Shown: piece after piece, positions 7,077 to 15,500 of the stretch
Position numbering within the stretch: position 1 is the first letter of the stretch
Layout of the letters: every line of letters begins with the position of its first letter
NCBI GenBank assembly: GCA_016869215.1
Contig: VGEP01000043.1
Span: 1-35,985, forward strand
Origin: Alphaproteobacteria bacterium
Lineage (GTDB): Bacteria; Pseudomonadota; Alphaproteobacteria; Rhizobiales; Xanthobacteraceae
DNA length: 35,985 bases
Direction of reading: 5' to 3'
Notes under the pieces: model-generated
The model's input: only the letters and a program-made list of their open reading frames with translations
Databases searched by the model: none
What the model was told of the DNA's origin: nothing
Position numbers and translations under genes: made by a program

Positions 7077-8162
7077 ATGACACACATGACTGTGGCCAAG
7101 GCCATATTTGCCGCGAGCGCGTTTGCGGTCGCCGCATTGGCAACGGAGCCGGCGTCCGCGCAGCAGACGATCAGGCTCACCATCGTGTCGGGCAATGCGC
7201 CTGCGTTCACGCCGATCGGCGCCGCGATCGAGGCCTTCATCCCGAAGGTCAACGAGCTGTTGTCGAAGTCAAACAAATATCGGATCACCTGGGTGCAGGG
7301 CTGGAGCGGCTCGATCGTCAAGCCGCGCGGCGAGCTTGAAGGCGTCGAGAGCGGGCTCGGCGACGTCGGCATCGTGCCGGGGCCGTTCTATCCCGACAAG
7401 ATGTCGCTGTTCCAGGTCGGCTACCATACGCCCTTTACCACCAAGGACCTCGACGTCTCGACCGCGGCGATGAACGACCTGCTCGCAAAGGTTCCGGAGA
7501 TGTCGCAGCAGATGCAGAAGTTCAAGCAGATCCCGCTGCGCATCGCAGGCGTCGGCGACAACTACGTCCTGTTCACCAAGCGTGAGATCACCAAGTTCTC
7601 CGACCTGAAGGGCATGAAGATCGCCGCCGTCGGCGCCAACCAGCCGTGGGTCTCGGCCGCGGGCGCGACACCGGTCGCGACCGAACTGGCCACACAATAC
7701 AACGCGCTGCAGACCGGCGTGTTCGAAGGCATCGTGCTCTGGCAGCAGGCCTTCACGGCGTTCCGGCTGTGCGAGCTTGCCAAATACCGCTTGAACACGG
7801 ACTTCGGCAGCGTGTCGCCGATGGCGCTGACCGTGAACACCGACGTCTGGAACAAGTTCCCCGACGAGGTGAAGGCCGCGTTCCGCGAGGCTGCGGTCGT
7901 GTGGTCGACCGAAAGCGACCGTCGCATCAAGACGAACTCGGAGGCCGGCCGCCAGCGCTGCGAGAAGGAACACGGCATGAAGACGTCCGATCTGTCGGCT
8001 GCGGACCGCCGTGCCTGGGCGATGGCGATGCCGAACGTCGCGCAGGCCTGGGCCAAGCGAGCGGATTCGGCGGGCCTTCCTGGCAGCAAGATACTGACCG
8101 CGTGGATGAACTACATGCGCGAAAAGAAGCAGCCGATCACCCGTCAGTGGGATCGCGAGTAA
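7077..8162 (+). CDS. dctP: TRAP transporter substrate-binding protein, DctP type
   Basis: The 361-residue product starts at ATG 7077, preceded by ggggggaaag. A Sec signal peptide covers residues 1-28, with likely cleavage after EPASA. The mature part has the DctP pattern: FSDLKGMKIAAVG near residue 180 and YNALQTGVFEGI (about 212-223), a conserved helix next to the ligand-carboxylate arginine region. It binds an organic acid in the periplasm and delivers it to DctQM. The substrate is unknown. Family members take C4-dicarboxylates, keto acids, sugar acids or aromatic acids, and the divergent CoA-ester lyase suggests a hydroxy- or dicarboxylic acid. Confidence 0.92.
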   Translation: MTHMTVAKAIFAASAFAVAALATEPASAQQTIRLTIVSGNAPAFTPIGAAIEAFIPKVNELLSKSNKYRITWVQGWSGSIVKPRGELEGVESGLGDVGIVPGPFYPDKMSLFQVGYHTPFTTKDLDVSTAAMNDLLAKVPEMSQQMQKFKQIPLRIAGVGDNYVLFTKREITKFSDLKGMKIAAVGANQPWVSAAGATPVATELATQYNALQTGVFEGIVLWQQAFTAFRLCELAKYRLNTDFGSVSPMALTVNTDVWNKFPDEVKAAFREAAVVWSTESDRRIKTNSEAGRQRCEKEHGMKTSDLSAADRRAWAMAMPNVAQAWAKRADSAGLPGSKILTAWMNYMREKKQPITRQWDRE

Positions 8163-8177
8163 CCGCCTGACGCCGGC

Positions 8178-8211
8178 CGGGCGGCGCGCGCCTCGATCCG
8201 CGCCGCCCGGG
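8178..8211 (+). repeat. 12-bp GC hairpin between dctP and dctQ
   Basis: CCGGGCGGCGCG at 8178-8189 and its exact complement at 8200-8211 enclose a 10-nt loop. It fills most of the 73-bp gap between dctP and dctQ. No T-run follows, so it is more likely an RNA-stability or partial-termination element that lets the binding protein be made in excess over the membrane subunits. Confidence 0.65.
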
Positions 8212-8235
8212 ACGCATCGCACCGCGGAAACCGAC

Positions 8236-8778
8236 ATGCGAGCCTGGACCGCCTTCGACCGCGCGCTCGGCGCGCTGGTCGTGACCAGCAACAACATCGG
8301 CTCGCTCCTGATCTTCGCCATGACCATCGGCGTGGTCGCCGACGTGACCGGCCGCTACCTATTCAATTCGCCGATCAACGGCACGCATGAGATGGTCACC
8401 ATCGGCGTCGTGGCGATCCTGTATCTGCAATTGTCCTACACGCTGCGCTCGGGACGCATGACTCGGTCCGACGCAATTCTGACGCGCTTGGCCACGGCCA
8501 GTCCGGCGATCAGCCGGCTGCTGAATTTCACGTTTAACGTCGCGGGGGCGTGTCTTGCGGCGGCCATCGTCTATGGCGCGTGGCCGAAGCTTCTCGGTGC
8601 ATGGCGGGAGGGATTCTACGTCGGCGTGATCGGGGTCTTCACGTTCCCCGAATGGCCATTGTACCTGATCATCCTGATCGGCTGCACGCTCACCGGTCTG
8701 CAATTCCTGGCGCTGACGGCCGCCGATCTGCTGCGGCGGCCGGGCGTGCCCGAACGTGCTGCGGGCGGGGCCGGCTGA
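8236..8778 (+). CDS. dctQ: TRAP transporter small permease, DctQ type
   Basis: The 180-residue protein shows four hydrophobic segments (about residues 20-40, 55-73, 92-112 and 136-160), the usual DctQ topology. NGTHEMVTIGVVAILYLQ matches the conserved second helix of the family. DctQ is an inner-membrane scaffold that pairs with DctM. The stop overlaps the dctM start by one base (TGATG), which indicates translational coupling. Confidence 0.9.
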   Translation: MRAWTAFDRALGALVVTSNNIGSLLIFAMTIGVVADVTGRYLFNSPINGTHEMVTIGVVAILYLQLSYTLRSGRMTRSDAILTRLATASPAISRLLNFTFNVAGACLAAAIVYGAWPKLLGAWREGFYVGVIGVFTFPEWPLYLIILIGCTLTGLQFLALTAADLLRRPGVPERAAGGAG

Positions 8779-10130
8779 TGGAGGCCTTCGAAATCGCTCT
8801 TGTCTCGGTCGGCGCGATGCTCGTGCTGATCTATCTCGGCCTGCATATCGCGACCACGCTGGCGCTGATTTCATTCATCGGCGTGTGGGTGATCAAGGGC
8901 AACACGACCATCGCTCTCAATCTGCTGTGGGTGTCGGCCTACGATACCGTCAACAGCTACGTGTTCGCCTCGATCCCGACGTTCGTGCTGATGGGGTTCC
9001 TGGTGGCCGCGGCGGGGATGGGCCGCGACGCCTACGACATCGGGCAATTCTTGCTTCGTCGATTGCTTGGCGGGCTCGGCATGGCGACCGTGGTGGCGAA
9101 CGCGATCTTTGCCGCCATCACCGGCGTGTCGGTCGCCTCGGCGAGCGTATTCTCCAAGCTATCGGTTCCGGAGATGCTGCGACACGGTTACACGGCGCGG
9201 TTTGCGGTCGGCACTGTCGCGGGCTCCTCGGTGCTCGGCATGCTGATCCCGCCGAGCGTGCTGTTCATCGTCTATGCACTGATCACCGAGCAGTCGGTGG
9301 GCGCGATGTTTGTCGCGGGCATCGGGCCTGGAATCCTGCTCACCGTGCTGTTCTGCGGGCAGATCTATATCATGGCGCGCTGGTTCCCGAACCTGGTGTT
9401 CGCGCGCGGTGTGCCGCCTGCGCATTCGACGGCGCCAGACGACGCGGACAAAGGCGGCGCGGAGGGCGGCGCGGGCGCGCTGCTGCGCAAGGCCGGCCCG
9501 ATCACGCTCCTGGTGGTCCTCGTGCTCGGCGGCCTCTATGGCGGCGTGTTCACCCCGGTCGAGGCCGGCGCGGCCGGCGCATTCCTTGGTTTGATCTTCG
9601 CGCTGGTGCGGCGCTCGCTCACCTGGCGCGGCTTCTGGGACGTGCTGCTGGAGACCGGGAGCGTCACCGCCACGCTGCTGTTCCTGATCGTCGCGGCCAG
9701 CATGTACAGCCGCATGCTCGGGCTGTCCGGCCTGCCATCCGAGCTTGCAGCCATGTTTGAGGCCTCCGGCTTCGGATTCTATGGCCTGCTTTCGATCTAT
9801 GTCGCGATCGTGCTGGTGCTCGGTACCATCGTCGATTCGATCTCGATCATGCTGATCATGGTCCCGCTGTTCCTGGCGGCGATCAAGTCGTTCCAGATCG
9901 ACCTGGTTTGGTTCGGGGTCGTGACGGTGATCGCGACCGAGGTCGGGCTGCTGACGCCGCCGTTCGGACTTGCGGCCTATGTCGTGCACTCGACGCTGGC
10001 GCGGCCCGACATTTCGCTGAAAGACATCTTTATCGGCGCGGGTCCATTCGCCCTCACCATGTGCCTCGTTGTGTTCCTGATCGTGGTCTATCCGCCGATC
10101 GCGACGTTCCTGGTGACGCTGCGATTCTGA
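8778..10130 (+). CDS. dctM: TRAP transporter large permease, DctM type
   Basis: This 450-residue protein is the transport subunit of the sodium-coupled TRAP system. It has the many transmembrane helices of the family and the characteristic motifs: ASIPTFVLMGFLV near residue 60, FAAITGVSVASASVFSKL near 115, GMLIPPSVLFIVYA near 155, FTPVEAGAAGAFLGL near 260, and TEVGLLTPPFGL near 395. The start ATG 8778 overlaps the dctQ stop. A short hydrophilic Asp/Gly-rich loop (about 218-232) separates the two halves. Together dctPQM form a complete transporter operon. There is no recognisable terminator directly after it. Confidence 0.93.
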   Translation: MEAFEIALVSVGAMLVLIYLGLHIATTLALISFIGVWVIKGNTTIALNLLWVSAYDTVNSYVFASIPTFVLMGFLVAAAGMGRDAYDIGQFLLRRLLGGLGMATVVANAIFAAITGVSVASASVFSKLSVPEMLRHGYTARFAVGTVAGSSVLGMLIPPSVLFIVYALITEQSVGAMFVAGIGPGILLTVLFCGQIYIMARWFPNLVFARGVPPAHSTAPDDADKGGAEGGAGALLRKAGPITLLVVLVLGGLYGGVFTPVEAGAAGAFLGLIFALVRRSLTWRGFWDVLLETGSVTATLLFLIVAASMYSRMLGLSGLPSELAAMFEASGFGFYGLLSIYVAIVLVLGTIVDSISIMLIMVPLFLAAIKSFQIDLVWFGVVTVIATEVGLLTPPFGLAAYVVHSTLARPDISLKDIFIGAGPFALTMCLVVFLIVVYPPIATFLVTLRF

Positions 10131-10188
10131 GTGTGCGAATCCCACGTTCCAATTGTCATTGGCAGGGAATCCGTTCAATGATTCCGCC

Positions 10189-10611
10189 ATGCGAATCAGC
10201 CGGAACGATTCGGACAGCGATCTTTGCCCCGTCAGCGACGATCTGCTTGGCGCACTCTATCGTTCGAGCCGCGACGGGCTGCCGGAGCTGATTGCGACCG
10301 TCAGCCCCGATCTGCGGGCGCAACTCGCGACCTACTGCTACCGGCGGTCTCATCTCAAGTCGATCGGGCTGGCGATCGCTTCGACCTGCAACGAGCACGA
10401 TCTGGTGCACTGCGGCGGTGCGGCCGGCGCGGCGCTTTATGCCCGGTCGCGCGAAAAGCCTCCGGCCGCCGCCGCGCCCTCGCAATACGTGGCGCGGCAG
10501 CGCATCACGCTGGCGAGCGGCTCGCTGCGCAAGAACCTGCCGATCGACGAGGACCCCGAGCCGGACATCGAAGGCGGCGGCGAGGAGCCCGGTCAGCCGG
10601 AAACGGCGTAA
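10189..10611 (+). CDS. Conserved hypothetical protein, acidic C-terminus
   Basis: The 140-residue product is probably cytosolic and has no signal peptide. A folded segment (about residues 12-70) contains DDLLGALYRSS, the LRAQLATYCYRRSHLKS patch and a helical stretch with two cysteines. The rest is low complexity, ending in a run of Glu, Asp, Pro and Gly. I have seen similar small proteins in Bradyrhizobium relatives but know no function. TTG codons at 10153 and 10159 are possible earlier starts; the ATG at 10189 lacks a clear ribosome-binding site. It stands between the TRAP operon and the large envelope genes on the same strand. Confidence 0.55.
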   Translation: MRISRNDSDSDLCPVSDDLLGALYRSSRDGLPELIATVSPDLRAQLATYCYRRSHLKSIGLAIASTCNEHDLVHCGGAAGAALYARSREKPPAAAAPSQYVARQRITLASGSLRKNLPIDEDPEPDIEGGGEEPGQPETA

Positions 10612-10765
10612 GCAGGCGGCAGCCTCAGGCTGCGTGGAATATCAATTCTGCGGCCATCCGCCGCACAAGTTCGGCATCGCCATCCCGAAGGCGGCTACGA
10701 AAACCGCGAGCCGCGCAGCGAACGAAGAATCGGCGAGGTCCTGGCCGCTCTCGCGCGCGGGCAGA

Positions 10766-10795
10766 ATATGGCATATATTAAATTGTACATATTGC
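10766..10795 (+). promoter_or_regulatory. AT-rich block upstream of the Sel1/PDZ gene, likely promoter
   Basis: The 266-bp gap 10612-10877 holds no gene. At 10766-10795 a sharply AT-rich segment (including CATATATTAAATTG) stands out in otherwise GC-rich DNA, about 85-110 bases before the next start codon. It is the best promoter candidate for the two large envelope genes. The exact -10/-35 pair is not clear. Confidence 0.35.
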
Positions 10796-10877
10796 GCGTT
10801 CGGGAGCCGGCATTGCTGTCGGGCTGATTGAAGTCCGACAGCGCGGTCTGCCCTAAGTCTCCCAAGCGAGGGAGCCG

Positions 10878-12563
10878 ATGAGAGCAGTTGCTCTTCGGGT
10901 CTTGCTTGGCGCGGCCCTGGTCTCGGGCGGCGTTGCCACGACCGGCGCGGCGGACGATGCGGTGCGCGCCCGCGCCGATGTCGCGTTCTGGGAGAGCGTT
11001 CGCAACAGCAAGGACCCGTCCGAGCTTGAGGCCTATCTGAAGTCGTTCCCGCAGGGGCAATTCGCTCCGCTGGCCACGATCCGGCTCAAGAAGCTGAGGG
11101 AGGCCGCGGGCGACCGCAAGGCCGATCCGCAACCCGCGGCTCGCGCGCCGACTTGGCTCGAAATGCAGTCCAACGCTCCGGGCGCGCCGCCTTCCGCGCG
11201 TTCGCCGGGGCAAACCGAGGCGCGGGCCGGCATTCCAAAAGCGCCCCAGGCCCAGGTTCGCGGCTGGATCGGCGCGGAAATCCGCGGCATCGACGAGAAC
11301 CGGGCGCGCGAACTCAGCCTCGCCGGGCCGGGCGGCGTGGAGGTGATCTCGCTGGTCAGCTTCGGTCCCGCGGCATCGAGCGGGCTCAAGGTCGGCGATG
11401 TCATTCTTTCCGCCGACAGTGAGCCGCTGGTCGACCACGCGCATTTGGTGCGCTTGATCAGCGCGATGCATCCCAAGCAGAGCGTCTCCCTTGCGATGCA
11501 GCGCGACGGCCGGCAGCAGACTGTCAGCATGACGGTTGGCAACTATTTCGAGGATCAATGGGCCGCAGCGCATCGCAACGATGCGCTCGGAATGATCAAT
11601 CTTGGAAGCCTTTATGCCGACGGTTCGCTCGTCGGCAAGAATCTCCCGGAAGCCAGAAAGTGGTTCGAGCGCGCCGCCAATGCCGGCAGCGCGGTTGCGA
11701 TGCGGACGATCGCCGGGCGCTACGAGACGGGCCAAGGTTTCGAACAGAACGATCGCGAAGCGTTCGAGTGGTACAGCCGGGCGGCAACGGCCGGCGACGC
11801 CCATTCGATGTTCGCTCTCGGGCTGTTCTATGTTCGCGGCCGCGGGGCGGAACGCGATACGCGCAAGGCCGCGCAGCTCTTCGAGCAGGCGGCGGCGCTG
11901 GGCCATCCCGGCGCGACGCAGAATTTCGCGCTTGCGCTGGATGAGGGGAACGGCGCGATCAAGAATCCCGGGCTGGCGGTGGAGTATTTCCGCCGTGCGG
12001 CGAAACTCGGTCAACCCGAGGCGTTCGCTGCGCTGGCGCGCGCCTATCACGAAGGCCGCGGGACGCATCAGGACTTCCGCGAAGCGCTGCTGTGGTACCG
12101 GGAGGCGGCCAAGCGCGGTCACAGCAACGGCTATATGGGCATCGGCACGATGCACGAACGCGGCGAAGGCGGCCTGTCAAAAGATCGCGCCGAAGCCATC
12201 AAGAACTATCGCAAGGCCGCGGAGCTCAATAATCCGGATGCGCTCGCAAAGCTGAAGGCGCTCAAGGCCACGCCGCACGATCCCGCCGAAGTGCACAAGC
12301 TGCTGGCCGCGCTCGGCTTCGATCCCGGCCCGCGGCCCGGACCCAAGACCGCTGACGCTATCCGCAAGTTCCAACAGAGCCAGGGCGTGCCGGCGGACGG
12401 CACGGCGACGCTGCGTCTCGTCGGACAGTTGCGCGCGGCGCTGACGAAAAAGGAGACCGAGGGCAAGCTGGCCGCGGCCAAGGCGGCTGCGCAGAAGGCC
12501 AGGGCCGAGCGGGCTCCGCAGCCGGACCACGGCGGATTGCAGAATTTGGAGAAGCTCGACTAG
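10878..12563 (+). CDS. Exported PDZ / Sel1-repeat / peptidoglycan-binding-like protein
   Basis: The 561-residue protein starts at ATG 10878 after gagggagcc. A signal peptide covers residues 1-25. Residues 36-73 (FWESVRNSKDPSELEAYL, then FPQGQFAPLA) form a short helical motif that recurs in many rhizobial envelope and caspase-associated proteins. A PDZ domain follows (about 127-215, with GVEVISL and GLKVGDVILSAD). Five to six Sel1-type repeats (about 225-455) show the A..WY..AA..G pattern. A peptidoglycan-binding-like segment (467-522) has AIRKFQQSQGVPADGT. A charged coil ends the protein. A periplasmic scaffold that senses or gathers partners near the wall is likely. The next gene follows after 29 bases and is probably in the same operon. 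Confidence 0.88.
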   Translation: MRAVALRVLLGAALVSGGVATTGAADDAVRARADVAFWESVRNSKDPSELEAYLKSFPQGQFAPLATIRLKKLREAAGDRKADPQPAARAPTWLEMQSNAPGAPPSARSPGQTEARAGIPKAPQAQVRGWIGAEIRGIDENRARELSLAGPGGVEVISLVSFGPAASSGLKVGDVILSADSEPLVDHAHLVRLISAMHPKQSVSLAMQRDGRQQTVSMTVGNYFEDQWAAAHRNDALGMINLGSLYADGSLVGKNLPEARKWFERAANAGSAVAMRTIAGRYETGQGFEQNDREAFEWYSRAATAGDAHSMFALGLFYVRGRGAERDTRKAAQLFEQAAALGHPGATQNFALALDEGNGAIKNPGLAVEYFRRAAKLGQPEAFAALARAYHEGRGTHQDFREALLWYREAAKRGHSNGYMGIGTMHERGEGGLSKDRAEAIKNYRKAAELNNPDALAKLKALKATPHDPAEVHKLLAALGFDPGPRPGPKTADAIRKFQQSQGVPADGTATLRLVGQLRAALTKKETEGKLAAAKAAAQKARAERAPQPDHGGLQNLEKLD

Positions 12564-12592
12564 CGCGTTTGGACGCCAGGGAGGACTTCGCA

Positions 12593-15500
12593 ATGACACG
12601 ACCGATCGCCGAACCCCGGTCTGCGAAATCTTGCCTGTGCATTGACGCCACGCCGGTGAGGCGGCTGCTCGGCGGTTTGTTCATCATGCTTGCGGCGTTG
12701 TCGGCGTGCCCGCCCGCACAGGCCCAGTATGAGGGCCTGGCTGATGCGCTGGACATCATGTCGGCCTATCGCAACGTGCATCCGCGGGCGGCGGCGGCCT
12801 ACGACGAACTGTTGTCGCGCGTTCCACCCGAGGTCCGGACGCAAGTGCAGACCGCCGATTGGGCGGCCGGCCAGGCGCGCATGACGCCAAGACAGTTGGA
12901 AGACGCCGCCACCGACAACAATATCCGCTTCGTACGCACCGCCGACGGTCTGGCTGCCATCCCGGCGCAAAAGCTGCGGAACGCGATCAGCGGTCTGACG
13001 GACTTTGCCATCGATCAGAACGAGGTCGGTGAAATCCTCGCTAGGGCGAAGGAGCGCTTTCCCGCCGCCCGGGAGGGCGTCGTGGGGCAGCTGATCGGCG
13101 CTCTCGAAAGCGCGAGAAGCGGCCGTGTGGCGCGGTTCGCGGCCGCCCCGGTGGTCAAACGACTGATCTCAAGCCTGGTCTCGAACCAGATCGATGCGGA
13201 TTCCGAATCAATCCGGGATCAAGTCCTGAGTGACGCGGCGAAGGCCCAACGCGAGGCGGTCCAGCAAGCCGCCGAGATGAAGCAGCGGGTCCAGGAGTTG
13301 GCTGACAGGGTGGCCAGTGCGTCCGGCGCGGCTCCCGGCGGGAGCAGCCCGCCGCCTGCCGCGTCAGCGGCGACGCCTGCGAACGATCCCGCGCTGATCG
13401 CCCGCTTCGACAACGCATTCGGCGAACTCGACGCGGCCAGAGCAAGATTTGACCAGCGGATCGCCCAAGATCAAGAGGTGTGTACGCGTACCGCAGATCT
13501 GCTGAAGGCGGACAATGTGCTCGGCATTCAGGGGCGCATCGATGCGATCCAAAGATCTGTCGACGAGACCATAGCAAGCATGCTTCCCGACAGCACCGGA
13601 GTTCAACCCCTCTTCGATACTCTTGCTTCTACGATCGCCACGCTGGATCGGATCGTTGGGCAAGCCACGGGTGCTGCCGATCAGGTCTGCGCCAGTTCCA
13701 GGGTCGCCAATCCGGATCTAGGCATCGTCACGGGAGGCGCGCTGAGAGTGCGCAATCTCGGTGTGCTTGCAGGTCAAGTCGCAGACGATGCTCAGGCGGC
13801 GGCTGGCAGACTCGAGAGGCGTCTCAACATAGCCCAAAGCATGCAAAGCATACCGAGCGATGAGGAGATCAGGAATCGCTTCTTAGATCGAATAAACAGT
13901 CATCGGGAATTCTGTGCCAACGTCAGGAGTGAATTGTCTCGTCTCCGACGGGGTGGATTCGATCCTGTCTCTTACATGGATGGAATGTATGGGCCACAGG
14001 GCGCCATACTTGGTGCGCTCTTGGAGGCCGACGGGGGCGGCCTGACTCGCTCGCTTACGGCTCGCTATTCCGCCAGGTTGGACGGCCACGAGGCGCGTGT
14101 AAAGGCTATCGCCAGTCGCATCGATTTTTCCGTCTGCAAATCCAACGGAGATAGGACCGACGCCCTGTGTAGCGACGACCCGGTCATTCTGTTGATGCGA
14201 AAGCTTGCAGATGTGCGCAAACAAGTGATCGCGACCCGCGATTCTCAGGCCGATCGTCTCAGCAATCAGAAGCATCGGATCGGCTTGATCCTGGTTCGGT
14301 TGGTCGCCGCCGAAGCGCGCGCCAGTCAGTGTCTCGCCGAAGCCGATCCTTCGGTCGGCGCCTGTATTCAGCGCCAAAACTACGAAGCGCCTGACAGCGG
14401 AGATGGCGCATCCCAACGGCGTCCAAGCTCTCTTGGTGCCGCAATCGAAGCCTGCACTCGTGGCATCCGCGGGCCGCTTCCGCCGAGCCCCGGCGGCGAG
14501 ATTGTTCTGCTCCCTCCCGTGACGCCGCCACCGGTGACGGTCACGCCACCACCGCCTTTGCCAGGTCCGTTGCCCGGCCCGACCACTGGACCGACGGGGC
14601 CTGTCGGACCGACCGGACCGACCACCGGGCCGACAACGGGACCCGCGCCTGCGCCGACCGCTCCGACCACCGGCCCGTCGCCGGGTGCATCGCCCGGCCA
14701 GCCGCAGGACAAGACCAAAACTGCCGCCGAGTGCGACCCAACCAAGGTTCCGCCGCCCAAGCCCGACGTCTCTCCCGGCTTCGTCCCCGTCCCCTACAAG
14801 GGCGCGACCGCCTGGACCGGCGCCACCAATCCGGACTGTCCACCTTACGGCCCGCCGGCGCGGGGCGTCGACGACGGCTTGGCCAAGACCGACACCAAGC
14901 CCCCGGCAGGCGCCGCCGCTCAGGCATGCGGCGCCGCTGAGGCCGCGATCAAGCGTGGCCAAGAGCACTATCGCGAAGGCCGGGTGACGTCCTACCGGGT
15001 CTCGCTTGCCAACGCCGAGCGCGAGCTCGAGCGGCTGAACAGTCCCAAGGCCTGCGCGGCGCAGCGCGAACAGATCGGCAAGGGTGCGGGCCAGGCCACA
15101 TTGCTCGAACAGGTCATCAACTCGGTCGACAAGGCGCTCGCGACCTGCGAGGAAAATCAGCTTCGCAAGCTCTCCGGGCTCCTGTCGAAGACCAAGCATC
15201 CGCATGTCGCGCAGCTTCGCGCGCGCGTCGATCGCATGGCCGGTGTGGCAGGCGACGTCGATCGCGCCGACCTGGCGCGCGCGGCCGGCAAGTCCGCCGA
15301 TGCGGCCACGCTCTACCGACAGGCTTCCGAGAAGCTCGGCGCGGATCGAGATCGCTGCCCGAACCTCGTGCGGCGCGTCCGCGACGGCGAGCAGCGCGTC
15401 AGGGTGACGTCGCTCCACTACACGCCCGAGGTGACCCCGCATGCCAGAGCGACGAGCGACTGCAAGGGGAGATACGGCACGCACGGCATGGCGGTGCCGA

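Noticed and set aside
14522-14705. Possible CRISPR-like or tandem-repeat array
   Set aside because: The repeats are short codon repeats encoding Gly-Pro-Thr inside a gene, without spacers.
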